64,000 nt of DNA from Limosilactobacillus sp. WILCCON 0051 (GTDB taxonomy: Bacteria > Bacillota > Bacilli > Lactobacillales > Lactobacillaceae), in assembly GCF_039955095.1 (NCBI RefSeq), contig NZ_CP154878.1, positions 62,001 through 126,000 on the forward strand, given 5' to 3'. Below, one piece after another: positions 56,565-64,000 of this stretch (position 1 is its first letter; each line of letters starts with the position of its first letter). Both the position numbers and the translations under genes were made by a program. The notes below the pieces were generated by a model. The model searched no databases. It was not told the DNA's origin and saw only the letters and a list, made by a program, of their open reading frames with translations.

Positions 56565-57071
56565 GTGATTGCTTTACTCGCTGAAGGAAGTACAGAACGA
56601 GCGATTTTGAATGTGTTGCTTGATCATGATGTATTGAAATTCAACCGTACTGACTTATTACAAGAAGAAGTGTTGAGAGTTCGTGCAGGAAGGTTATTTG
56701 CTAAAAGATATCTTAATAAGGGATTACAGTCTAAGATTGATATATACCGAGTTTTGGATTCACGTGCTGAAAACTTTAAACTTCCGAAAGCTTATGAGAA
56801 GAAAGTGTCATCTATTACTAATATATATACGCGACCAGAGATAGAAATTCTGTATATTCTTTACCATAATGACTATTCAAAATTTGCTAATCAGACAGAT
56901 AAGCCCAGTACTTTTGCCAAGAAGAACTATCATGATGTCCAAAATCTAAAAGCATATGATGAAAACTATGACTTTTGGAATCAGCATTTTGACAGACTTA
57001 TCGATGTTTTAGAGCAGTATCGAAAGTATAAGAATGGGTCGGAGCATGCAATCTATGACCTGCTAAAGTAA
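56565..57071 (+). CDS. Small TOPRIM/RloB-like protein, partner of the ATPase
   Basis: A 168-residue protein. The N-terminus ALLAEGSTERAIL has the conserved glutamate of TOPRIM/RloB-like nucleases (E-G-x-T-E), and the middle contains TRPEIEILYILYH, a second acidic block. No DxD is obvious, so the TOPRIM label is tentative. GTG at 56565 directly follows the ATPase stop. By analogy with AriA-AriB or AbiL pairs it would be the effector released or activated by the ATPase. It is shorter than typical effectors of those systems. Confidence 0.62.
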   Translation: MIALLAEGSTERAILNVLLDHDVLKFNRTDLLQEEVLRVRAGRLFAKRYLNKGLQSKIDIYRVLDSRAENFKLPKAYEKKVSSITNIYTRPEIEILYILYHNDYSKFANQTDKPSTFAKKNYHDVQNLKAYDENYDFWNQHFDRLIDVLEQYRKYKNGSEHAIYDLLK

Positions 57072-57163
57072 GAAACAATCGTAAGCACACTATAACCAAC
57101 TGCATATGATTAAATCCCAAATTCTCCTATACTTGAAGGCATATTCAAGGAGGAATGACTCTA

Positions 57164-57283
57164 ATGCGAATAGAAGATATTAATATTACTCAAGAAAATG
57201 TTGAAGAATTTTTTGATGAAATTGATGTTGACGCTTTGGCAAAAAGTATTGAAGTTTCGTTAGCGTCTCATTCTCGTGATTAG
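57164..57283 (+). CDS. 39-residue acidic mini-protein, unknown
   Basis: ATG at 57164 with a strong AAGGAGGAATG upstream and a TAG at 57281-57283. The peptide has an acidic middle (ENVEEFFDEIDVDALA), no cysteines and no membrane helix. It lies between the ATPase/TOPRIM pair and the Fic gene, and its stop sits at the edge of the repeated GGTGCATCG element. It could be a small regulator, antitoxin or precursor peptide; nothing in the sequence decides this. Confidence 0.55.
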   Translation: MRIEDINITQENVEEFFDEIDVDALAKSIEVSLASHSRD

Positions 57284-57284
57284 A

Positions 57285-57341
57285 TTCAGCGGTGCATCGA
57301 TTCTGTTTTCGGTGCAAAATTTGATATAATTGCACCGAAAA
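57285..57341 (+). promoter_or_regulatory. Fic gene promoter with operator-like inverted repeat (element copy 1)
   Basis: The perfect 12-bp inverted repeat TTTTCGGTGCAA-N11-TTGCACCGAAAA (57307-57318 and 57330-57341) encloses the -10 TATAAT (57325-57330). A further half-word, CGGTGCATCGATTCTG, lies at 57289-57304. The placement suggests repression, possibly by the winged-helix domain of the Fic protein itself. Further copies lie at 58503-58559 and 62391-62447. Confidence 0.72.
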
Positions 57342-57354
57342 GAGGTGGAGAACA

Positions 57355-58404
57355 CTGAAAGAATTTGACTACCAAACTCTAAATCATCTGGTAATGAATA
57401 CGGAAATTGTCGATAAGCTAAGCCAGATTGGTGAATTGAAGGGAAAAACGGAACATATTTCACTCAAGGCCAAAGACGTTCTCACTCAGTTGGTTAAAGT
57501 TGCCAAAATTGAAAGTACAGATGCTTCCAATCGAATTGAGGGAATCTTTACCAGTGCCACGCGGTTGGAAAAACTGATCAACCAGTCGACCATGCCCAAA
57601 AATCGCAGTGAAGAAGAAATTTCTGGCTATCGGAACGTTTTAACGCTGATTCATGAAAACTATCCGTATATTCCCATTACAGCCAACTCGATTCTTGCGC
57701 TGCATAAAGAATTATTTGCCTTTACCAGCAGTACTTGGGGTGGGTCATTTAAAGACAGCGACAATCAGATTGTTACTAGATTTGCGGATGGTCACTCTGA
57801 GGTTCGCTTTAATCCGCCGCCAGCTTTTATCACCCACGAATTGGTTGAAAATTTGTGTGATGCTTATAATCAGGCCATTCAAGAACATACTTTTCCAGAA
57901 TTGATTATTGACGCGGCTTTTATGCTGGATTTTGTTTCAATTCACCCGTTTCGTGATGGCAATGGTCGAATGTCTAGACTGCTGATGCTTCTAACGACCT
58001 ATCGTGCTGGCTACGATGTCGGTAAATACATCAGTTTGGAACGCCTGATTGAACAAACTAAATCCGCTTATTACGATACTTTGTTGAGGAGTGCCGGGCC
58101 AGCTTGGGAGCATAATGAAAATAATTATCAGCCATATGTTAATTATTTTTTGAGTATTGTTTTGCAGGCATATCGTGAATTAAATGATCGGATTGATTTC
58201 ACCAGTGATCGAACGCTGGATGCTTCAGAAATGATTATCAAGGCTTTACAAAATTCATTGAAGCCACTTTCCCGGCGTGAGTTAATGAATCTGATCCCGC
58301 AATATAGCGAAACCTCGATTAAGCATGCATTGGCTAGCCTGCGCCAACAGCAAAAAATCGATCTGGTTGGCAAAGGCCGCGCCAGTCGCTATATTCTAAA
58401 ATAG
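57355..58404 (+). CDS. Fic family protein with C-terminal winged helix; probable CTG start
   Basis: A 349-residue Fic AMP-transferase-like protein. The inhibitory motif S-x-x-x-E-G is present as SNRIEG (residues 58-63). The catalytic loop HPFRDGNGRMSR lies near residues 196-207 and is complete. The last 70 residues form a winged-helix DNA-binding domain (LSRRELMNLIPQYSETSIKHAL). The only ribosome binding site (AGAGGTGGAG) sits just before a CTG at 57355, in frame with KEFDYQTLNHL. The first ATG (57394) has none, so a rare CTG start is proposed. Probable autoregulator and modifier of a protein target. Confidence 0.85.
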   Translation: MKEFDYQTLNHLVMNTEIVDKLSQIGELKGKTEHISLKAKDVLTQLVKVAKIESTDASNRIEGIFTSATRLEKLINQSTMPKNRSEEEISGYRNVLTLIHENYPYIPITANSILALHKELFAFTSSTWGGSFKDSDNQIVTRFADGHSEVRFNPPPAFITHELVENLCDAYNQAIQEHTFPELIIDAAFMLDFVSIHPFRDGNGRMSRLLMLLTTYRAGYDVGKYISLERLIEQTKSAYYDTLLRSAGPAWEHNENNYQPYVNYFLSIVLQAYRELNDRIDFTSDRTLDASEMIIKALQNSLKPLSRRELMNLIPQYSETSIKHALASLRQQQKIDLVGKGRASRYILK

Positions 58405-58428
58405 CCAATCGTCGCAATTGAAGACGTT

Positions 58429-58466
58429 TGGCAATCATCGTTGTTCAATTTGAGATTGCCATTTTT
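58429..58466 (+). terminator. Terminator after the Fic gene
   Basis: TGGCAATC/GATTGCCA with a 17-base loop, followed by TTTTT. Confidence 0.8.
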
Positions 58467-58502
58467 GAGCATTTTGAGGCTGCCAATGATATCATGATTA
58501 GA

Positions 58503-58613
58503 TTTAGCGGTGCATCGATTCTGTTTTCGGTGCAAAATCAGCTTAAATTGCACCGAAAAATAAATTATAGACTAAAAAACCGGATCGCAGCCTGAACAGC
58601 GATCCGGTTTTAT
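58503..58613. repeat. Repeat element copy 2: GGTGCA inverted repeat plus terminator
   Basis: It contains TTTTCGGTGCAA-N12-TTGCACCGAAAA (58524-58559) without the TATAAT of copy 1. A bidirectional terminator hairpin follows (AAAACCGGATCGC/GCGATCCGGTTTT, 58576-58611) at the end of the SNF2 gene. About 110 bases are nearly identical to copy 3 at 62391-62498. Confidence 0.9.
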
Positions 58614-61600
58614 TTAGGCCAAGATTTTGACCAGGTCTTGTTTGGTAAGGCTTGAGTTGGCAACTTGAGAGCCTGATAGCAGATCTTGAGCCAATTGCCG
58701 CTTCTGTTCCTGCATGGCCAGAATCTTTTCTTCAATCGTTCCCTTGGCAATCAAACGGTAGACCGAAACCACGTGCTTTTGTCCCATTCGATGAGCACGG
58801 CCGATTGCCTGTTCTTCAGCCGCGGCGTTCCACCAAGGATCAAAGAACAAAACGGTATCGGCACTGGTCAGGTTCAAACCGGTACCTCCAGCTTTCAGCG
58901 AGATCAAAAAGACTTTGACGTCATCGTTTGCGTTAAAGTCGTTGACCCGTTTTAAGCGCTCGGCTTTTGGCGTCTGGCCAATGATTTCATAGGTCGGGAT
59001 GCCTTTTTTCTGCAGCCGTTCTTTAATCAGGGCCAGCATGGAGGTGAACTGAGAAAAGATCAGCAGCTTATGATCTTCTTCTAAGGCATTTTCAACAAAC
59101 TCCACGCAGGTATCCAGCTTAGCCGCGGACCCCTTGAAGTCTTCGTAGGCTGTCTGTGGCGCGCAGCAGATCTGGCGGATGCGGGTGAACTCAGCCAAAA
59201 TCTCCAGCTTGGTATTTTTGAATTCGGCTTCGTCAGTATTATTCAGCCGATCCTTTAAGCGAGCAACATGCGCGTTGTATAGATCCTGCTGGGCCTTACT
59301 CATCCCCACAAAATAGGTTTCTTCCATTTTATCGGGGATTTCTTTGAGCACCTGCTTTTTGGTTCGCCGCAGAATAAATGGCGCGGTCATTTCCTGCAGC
59401 TGCGTAAGGGCCGCTTGCTCACCCGCCTGGATTGGATTGACAAAGCGCTTGTTGAACTGGCGGTGATTGAACAGGTATCCCGGCATGATAAAGTCAAAGA
59501 TGCTCCATAATTCGTCCAAACGGTTTTCGATCGGCGTTCCAGTCAAAGCAAACCGATGCTGAGCCGCGACTGTTTTAACGGCTTTGGCGACGGCCGTGGA
59601 ATGGTTCTTGATCGCCTGGGCCTCATCAATGATTTCAAATGAGAAGGTCTGGTCAGCGTAAAGCTCAATGTCGCGCTTGAGCAGATCATAGGAGGTCAGC
59701 ACGACTTCATAATCATCAGCCTGGGCAATGAGCTTACGCCGCTGAGCCTTGGTGCCGATGATCGTCGTAAGCTTGGTCTGCGGCGCAAATTTCTTAAACT
59801 CGGCTTCCCAGTTCAGGACCAATGAAGCCGGCGCGACGATCAAGGCTGGCTGTTTGGTTGGCATGGATCTTAGCATGGCAATGATCTGCAGGGTTTTCCC
59901 CAGTCCCATCTCATCGGCCAGAATCCCGCCAAACTGATAATGAGCCAGCTTCATCAGCCAAGCCGTCCCTTTTTTCTGGTAGTCGCGCAGCGTTGAAGCC
60001 AGGTCGTCAGGCAGATCAAACGGTTGCTGGTCATCATGATCAAAGTTTTCGATCAGCTCGCTCAAACGGCCATTGCGGCGGTAGTCAAGTTCATGTTGCT
60101 TTTGCAGCATGGTATCCAGGTAGACGGCACGGTAGCCGGGCAGCTGAATTTTTCCTTTAGCCAGCTGGGTTGGCGTCAGCTCCAGCCCAGCAACCAATTT
60201 TTCAATCTGAGCCAGCTGCTGCGCTTTTTTCGTCAGATCAAGAATCGTGCCGTCATCGAGCTCAGCATATGATTGGTTTTCATGATAGCTTTGCAGGATT
60301 TTCACGGCTTGTTTGGCATTCAATCCCTCGCCAACAAATTCCAGGTTCAGCAGATCGTTTTCAAAAGCGGCCTCAATACTGAAATTAGGTGCTGGCATGA
60401 CCTTGAGCCGACGGAAGGCAGCCGATCCTTCAACATGGCCAAGTCGCTTGAGGGCGGGGATGACTTCTTGAAGCAGATGATAGGTGTTGGCTGGGGTGCG
60501 CTCTAGGACATAGGTATTTTCATAATGTTCATTATCCAGCAGAGTTCCTGGATCAAGCTCGCTAAGCTGTTCAAGAATGCGTGTTTCAGCGGGGACGTCT
60601 TGAAATAAGCCGCGTTCCATCATTTCCCCTTCAAATCGTCCTCTTAAAGGCAGCGTGAACTTGCCATATTTTACAAACGCCTTTGAAAGCAGTTCATGAC
60701 TGGTGGCATTAAAGCGAAAAATAAATTCAGGCCGCGGCAGGATCTTGCTGCGCACCAGTTCTTCGTCTTGGAAGTCCACGTTGGCGTTTTGCTTAAGATC
60801 CGGTAAGATGTCGTTCATGAAGACTGGCACGCGGACACGGCCAATCGTAAATGGCTCGCCTGGCTTGTCGAGTTCGTTGACCAGTTCATTGGTGATGCTG
60901 CTGGTCGGGGTAAGTTTAATGAATTCATCGTCCGCGATCTCATATTCAGCTTCAAAACCATGTGCATGCGGTACGGTTTTAAAATCATCAGTCTTTGGAT
61001 GGGTGATGTTGATGCCTTCCAGCTGCTGCTTGTCAAAGGACGTCTTAATGATCAGGTTAGGCTTGCTCAGCGGTTCAACGGTCGCCTGCAGAATCGTCTT
61101 ATCACCATTGATGGTTGCCGGGATACCATTGTTTTCCTGTGCGTAATGATACAGCACGTCGGCAATGCGGCCATTAATTGGAATGTCTTTGGTTTCAACG
61201 CCATAACCCGTGTCAGAATTCAACAGCGCTTCATAGCCAAAAGCGGTATAAAACTCATTCAATAGTTTGAGTGAGGGGGCATCAAATTGATCCGCGGCAA
61301 AATTGATCGTCAGTTTAGCCCCGAGCTTTAAGCTTTCCTTGTGATTCCAGGCCGCTAAGAAGCGTGGAAATGAAGTGATCTTATACTTAAAGCCATCGGG
61401 CAGTCCCACCCGCAGCTCGCAACTGTCCCAGTAGTCTTGGATAACGATATTCGGGATAATCTGCAGCTGGCGTGCTGCCTGATTTTCTTCAAGCGGCCGA
61501 TTGCTAAGCAGATGCTGATCAACGAATTGAATAAAGTTTTCGGCCGAGACACTGGTTGCGTCGTTGATGTTAATGATAGTGACGAATTCAATGAAGGCAT

Positions 61601-62270
61601 CAATCAGCGTGATCTTATGCGAGCAGATTCGATCGCGGTGAGCTGGATTGGTACACTGCAGGGTAAGCAGCTTGTTTTTGGTACATGTGAGCGAACCGAT
61701 TGCTTTTTTGCCAGGTTTGTATGAGAAATGAAAGGAGCGTTTAAAAGCCGCTTCTGGTTCGCGGTCGGCAGCAGAAAAGCTGTACATTGGCTGCAGATCA
61801 GAGTAGTCAAAGATATCATCATATGGCAGATCAGGCGTGCTCAGCCACTTGGCCATTGGCATTTCCAAATCACCGAGGATGGCGCGAATGTCAAAATAGA
61901 ATTGGCCGTTAGCACAGCGAGCATTGTAGACTGTATCCAGATACTCCCGCCAGAGAATTCGATCAGCCGACTGATGGGACTTGGGCCGATTAGCTTGATT
62001 TTCGTATTCATACAGGACCGCGGCTTCATGCTTGCAGTAATTGCCTTTTTTAGCAAAAGGACAGCTGCATTGCATGTTCCATTGCCCGCTGGCGAGATCG
62101 TGGGTAATCGAAACACGGTAAGCCTTGCTGCCGATTACTTTCGCATTGATGAGCAGCACGTTGTCATTGTTTTTTGAAATATGAAATGATTTGACACAGT
62201 CATTAGCAACGTAATCACGGCCGCGCTTTAGAATGGTCGCGTTGAAGTAGGAACGCCATTTTTCGTTCAT
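58614..62270 (-). CDS. SWIM zinc finger SNF2-family helicase
   Basis: A 1218-residue protein. A SWIM zinc finger near the N-terminus (CSCPFAKKGNYCKH, around residue 70) is followed by a long bacterial-SNF2-associated region. The SNF2 ATPase has DEMGLGKT near residue 790, DEAQ near 882, and the helicase C lobe with GRAHRMGQ near 1160. It is a DNA translocase, presumably remodelling protein-DNA complexes. ATG follows TAAGGAG. The promoter reads TTGGCA-N16-TATTAA on the minus strand (62298-62325). It is flanked on both sides by copies of the GGTGCA/terminator repeat. Confidence 0.93.
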   Translation of the reverse strand: MNEKWRSYFNATILKRGRDYVANDCVKSFHISKNNDNVLLINAKVIGSKAYRVSITHDLASGQWNMQCSCPFAKKGNYCKHEAAVLYEYENQANRPKSHQSADRILWREYLDTVYNARCANGQFYFDIRAILGDLEMPMAKWLSTPDLPYDDIFDYSDLQPMYSFSAADREPEAAFKRSFHFSYKPGKKAIGSLTCTKNKLLTLQCTNPAHRDRICSHKITLIDAFIEFVTIININDATSVSAENFIQFVDQHLLSNRPLEENQAARQLQIIPNIVIQDYWDSCELRVGLPDGFKYKITSFPRFLAAWNHKESLKLGAKLTINFAADQFDAPSLKLLNEFYTAFGYEALLNSDTGYGVETKDIPINGRIADVLYHYAQENNGIPATINGDKTILQATVEPLSKPNLIIKTSFDKQQLEGINITHPKTDDFKTVPHAHGFEAEYEIADDEFIKLTPTSSITNELVNELDKPGEPFTIGRVRVPVFMNDILPDLKQNANVDFQDEELVRSKILPRPEFIFRFNATSHELLSKAFVKYGKFTLPLRGRFEGEMMERGLFQDVPAETRILEQLSELDPGTLLDNEHYENTYVLERTPANTYHLLQEVIPALKRLGHVEGSAAFRRLKVMPAPNFSIEAAFENDLLNLEFVGEGLNAKQAVKILQSYHENQSYAELDDGTILDLTKKAQQLAQIEKLVAGLELTPTQLAKGKIQLPGYRAVYLDTMLQKQHELDYRRNGRLSELIENFDHDDQQPFDLPDDLASTLRDYQKKGTAWLMKLAHYQFGGILADEMGLGKTLQIIAMLRSMPTKQPALIVAPASLVLNWEAEFKKFAPQTKLTTIIGTKAQRRKLIAQADDYEVVLTSYDLLKRDIELYADQTFSFEIIDEAQAIKNHSTAVAKAVKTVAAQHRFALTGTPIENRLDELWSIFDFIMPGYLFNHRQFNKRFVNPIQAGEQAALTQLQEMTAPFILRRTKKQVLKEIPDKMEETYFVGMSKAQQDLYNAHVARLKDRLNNTDEAEFKNTKLEILAEFTRIRQICCAPQTAYEDFKGSAAKLDTCVEFVENALEEDHKLLIFSQFTSMLALIKERLQKKGIPTYEIIGQTPKAERLKRVNDFNANDDVKVFLISLKAGGTGLNLTSADTVLFFDPWWNAAAEEQAIGRAHRMGQKHVVSVYRLIAKGTIEEKILAMQEQKRQLAQDLLSGSQVANSSLTKQDLVKILA

Positions 62271-62390
62271 GGAAAACTCCTTAATATATAGTAGAAATTA
62301 ATACGAATGTGGCAAAGACTGCCAACGATATGTCTTGATTTTAGCGCAAGGCTAAGCAAGTGTCATCGATAAACTTAAGGACAATCAAAA

Positions 62391-62498
62391 TTTAGCGGTG
62401 CATCGATTCTGTTTTCGGTGCAAAATCAGCTCAAATTGCACCGAAAAATAAATTACAGACTAAAAACCGGATCGCGGCCTGGACTGCGATCCGGTTTA
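62391..62498. repeat. Repeat element copy 3: GGTGCA inverted repeat plus terminator
   Basis: Same order as copy 2: GGTGCATCGATTCTG, TTTTCGGTGCAA-N12-TTGCACCGAAAA (62412-62447), then terminator AAACCGGATCGC/GCGATCCGGTTT (62464-62497) serving the minus-strand ATPase gene. It lies about 120 bases upstream of the SNF2 start. Confidence 0.9.
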
Positions 62499-62530
62499 TA
62501 TTTTGGGCGGTGGTCAGTCGGAAAAATCGA

Positions 62531-63598
62531 TCAATATCCCAGGTAGTAGGCTGAATCAGGATTCTGCACCTCACTGACGTACTGATCAAAGCAGGGCAGC
62601 GTGTATTTGACGAACCCACGACCGCTTGGCAGAACTAAGCCGCGTTCAATAGCTCGCCGCCGGTATTGAGAAACGTAGATCTTATCTTTTCCCATTATCT
62701 CGCAGACCGTCTGCAGCTTTTGGTTGCCTTGAATGGCGATCAGATAGCGTCGATCCATTTCAGAAAGACTGGCAAAGATTTTTTGGTAGGCATTGTCGAA
62801 AAGATACAGCTGATATTGGGGAAAGACGGCTTGATAGTCATGGATAGTAGGTGTTTTACCCTGGCAATGCTCAAACAGCAGATACCCAAGCAATTGAAAG
62901 GCATATGAGTAGCCAGCAGTGGCCTGGGCTAGTTTGCTGGCGAGCTGGGTTGAGCAATTGAACACTTGGGCATAGGTACTGATCATTTCAGCTTTTTGGA
63001 GCGGCGTCATGACGATTTTATCGGAGCGCAGCAAAAATGTCAGTTTGTCGTCATTTTGAATATCTAAGACAAGTTCTGGCAGGCCGGTCATAATGACATA
63101 AATTGGATATTGTTTACGTTTAAGTGCGCTGAACAGCTGAGCAAAGTCACGAATCGACTCGCTGTTGGAAACTTCGTCAATTGTAATTACGACATAGTGG
63201 TGCTTGGTTTGAATCTCAGCCATCATTTTATCGATTGTCAGGGCCAGGCTTGATTTATTGAAATGGCGCTCAACGCTGAAGCCGCCAATTGAAATGCTGC
63301 CCAACTCGTCAAAAAATTTGGCAGCGGGAGAATGAGTTTGATCATAAAGCTGCTGGGCCAAGCTGGTCAGAATCTCGTCATTATTTAGCAGATCGATGCA
63401 GTAACAAGCAGCATCCTGCTGAAACATTTTGGTTAGATGAGAAAGCAGAACCGTTTTTCCCGAGCCGCGCACCCCGGTGATAAAAAATAAACGAGCGAAT
63501 AGACTTTGTTGAACTAATTTATAGATGTCAGTTGTTTTAGGATCGTTGTCAATTAAGATTTTAGGAACATCACCAAAAGTAGGGTTAAATGGATTCAT
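62531..63598 (-). CDS. AAA ATPase (Orc1/Cdc6-like STAND type), unknown role
   Basis: A 355-residue P-loop ATPase. Walker A is GVRGSGKT (residues 42-49), Walker B is VVITIDEVSNS, and sensor-like MTGLPELV follows. The C-terminal third looks like a winged helix (KLQTVCEIMGKDKIYVSQYRRRAIERGLV) resembling the archaeal-ATPase/ORC arrangement. ATG follows GAGAGGAGC. Four TTTTAAAC words lie just upstream. It may be a DNA-binding regulator or stress ATPase; no specific function is recognised. Confidence 0.8.
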   Translation of the reverse strand: MNPFNPTFGDVPKILIDNDPKTTDIYKLVQQSLFARLFFITGVRGSGKTVLLSHLTKMFQQDAACYCIDLLNNDEILTSLAQQLYDQTHSPAAKFFDELGSISIGGFSVERHFNKSSLALTIDKMMAEIQTKHHYVVITIDEVSNSESIRDFAQLFSALKRKQYPIYVIMTGLPELVLDIQNDDKLTFLLRSDKIVMTPLQKAEMISTYAQVFNCSTQLASKLAQATAGYSYAFQLLGYLLFEHCQGKTPTIHDYQAVFPQYQLYLFDNAYQKIFASLSEMDRRYLIAIQGNQKLQTVCEIMGKDKIYVSQYRRRAIERGLVLPSGRGFVKYTLPCFDQYVSEVQNPDSAYYLGY

Positions 63599-63611
63599 AA
63601 TTGCTCCTCTC

Positions 63612-63658
63612 TTTTAAACTCTTTTAAACTTCTGATCTTGTTTTAAACTCTTTTAAAC
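63612..63658. promoter_or_regulatory. Four TTTTAAAC words upstream of the ATPase gene
   Basis: Copies start at 63612, 63622, 63641 and 63651, as two pairs with 10-base periodicity separated by TTCTGATCTTG. One turn of helix per repeat suggests operator half-sites on one face of the DNA. Confidence 0.65.
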
Positions 63659-63756
63659 TTGGCTGCAAATTCCAATCACCAAGCGCAATATTTTGGATTA
63701 ATATTGGTTAATAATATATAATATCAGTATAACAAAAATATTAAAAAGAGGTCTTA

Positions 63757-64000
63757 ATGATGGCAACCGTATCTATGAATTTTAAAACAGACGCCGAAAG
63801 CAAAAAGCAGTTTGATGAAGTTGCTCAGGAATTGGGACTGTCTTCATCGGCACTGCTGAATATCTTCGTTAAGCGGGTCGCCAAGGAAAAAGCCATCCCG
63901 TTTCGCGTTGCGGTCGTTTCAGAAAAAGACGATGACCAAGTTGAGATTCCGCGGGCCGTAATGGAAGAGATCGCCGCTTATTATGTCAATAAGAAAACTG
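63757..64000 (+). CDS. RelB/DinJ family antitoxin, N-terminal part (3' end outside window)
   Basis: The first 81 codons are present. ATG ATG at 63757/63760 follows AAAAAGAGG. The ribbon-helix-helix start MATVSMNFKTDAESKKQFDE and ELGLSSSALLNIFVKRVAKEKAIPF are typical of RelB/DinJ antitoxins. They neutralise a RelE/YafQ-type RNase toxin, probably encoded just beyond the window, and repress their own operon. The region upstream (63660-63756) has TATA-like words. Confidence 0.85.
   Translation, partial: MMATVSMNFKTDAESKKQFDEVAQELGLSSSALLNIFVKRVAKEKAIPFRVAVVSEKDDDQVEIPRAVMEEIAAYYVNKKT

Overview
The window looks like chromosome from a low-to-mid G+C Gram-positive lactic acid bacterium of the Lactobacillaceae, most likely a heterofermentative Limosilactobacillus-type genome. 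This is inferred from gene content and codon use, and the species is not resolved. Evidence includes a dlt operon with DltX, T-box-controlled aminoacyl-tRNA synthetases, a noc-parB-DUF951-ychF-DUF1129 block, a CBS-less IMP dehydrogenase, CcpA-type cre sites, AGGAGG ribosome binding sites and frequent TTG/GTG starts. Backbone genes are moderately G+C rich; the exopolysaccharide (EPS) core at about 41.5-49.2 kb is strikingly A+T rich.

Layout. 0-1.5 kb: the end of one flavin reductase and a second one fused to a PAS domain with a repetitive acidic tail. 1.5-6.0 kb (minus strand): dltX-A-B-C-D, which puts D-alanine on teichoic acids. 6.3-10.6 kb: sbcD-sbcC nuclease. 10.6-22.2 kb: an amino-acid supply and charging region with four T-box leaders (serS, trpS, tyrS and an amino acid permease), an MFS transporter, two APC-family permeases and a two-gene amino acid ABC transporter. 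22.2-24.6 kb: about 2.4 kb without a convincing protein gene. It holds one promoter-to-terminator unit (a candidate small RNA), decayed direct repeats, four TTACCTAC/GTAGGTAA inverted-repeat units, a CAGCAA microsatellite and a 39-bp tandem repeat array that runs into the ribosome binding site and start codon of the next gene. 24.6-27.2 kb: permease plus aminotransferase (ArcD/ArcT-like). 27.2-29.9 kb: nucleoside uptake and hydrolysis, with cre sites. 30.2-36.3 kb: rsmG, noc, parB (no parA between them), DUF951, ychF, DUF1129 and guaB.

36.4-52.7 kb: a putative secreted or anchored protein, then a Wzx/Wzy-type EPS locus. Its order is LCP ligase, Wzd, Wze, Wzb, priming transferase, five glycosyltransferases, polymerase, acyltransferase, flippase and rmlACBD for dTDP-rhamnose. 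A nine-G tract lies between the regulatory genes and the priming transferase.

52.7-64 kb: an accessory region with an FRG-domain protein, a pRiA4b ORF-3-like protein, an ATPase plus a small TOPRIM/RloB-like partner (candidate defence pair), a 39-residue acidic mini-protein, a Fic protein with a C-terminal winged helix, a large SWIM-SNF2 helicase, an AAA ATPase and the start of a RelB/DinJ antitoxin gene. A perfect inverted repeat overlaps the Fic promoter and recurs downstream of the Fic gene and on the far side of the SNF2 gene, where it is joined to a duplicated terminator. The ATPase/TOPRIM pair, the Fic-operator family and the start-codon repeat array are the best candidates for undescribed biology here.
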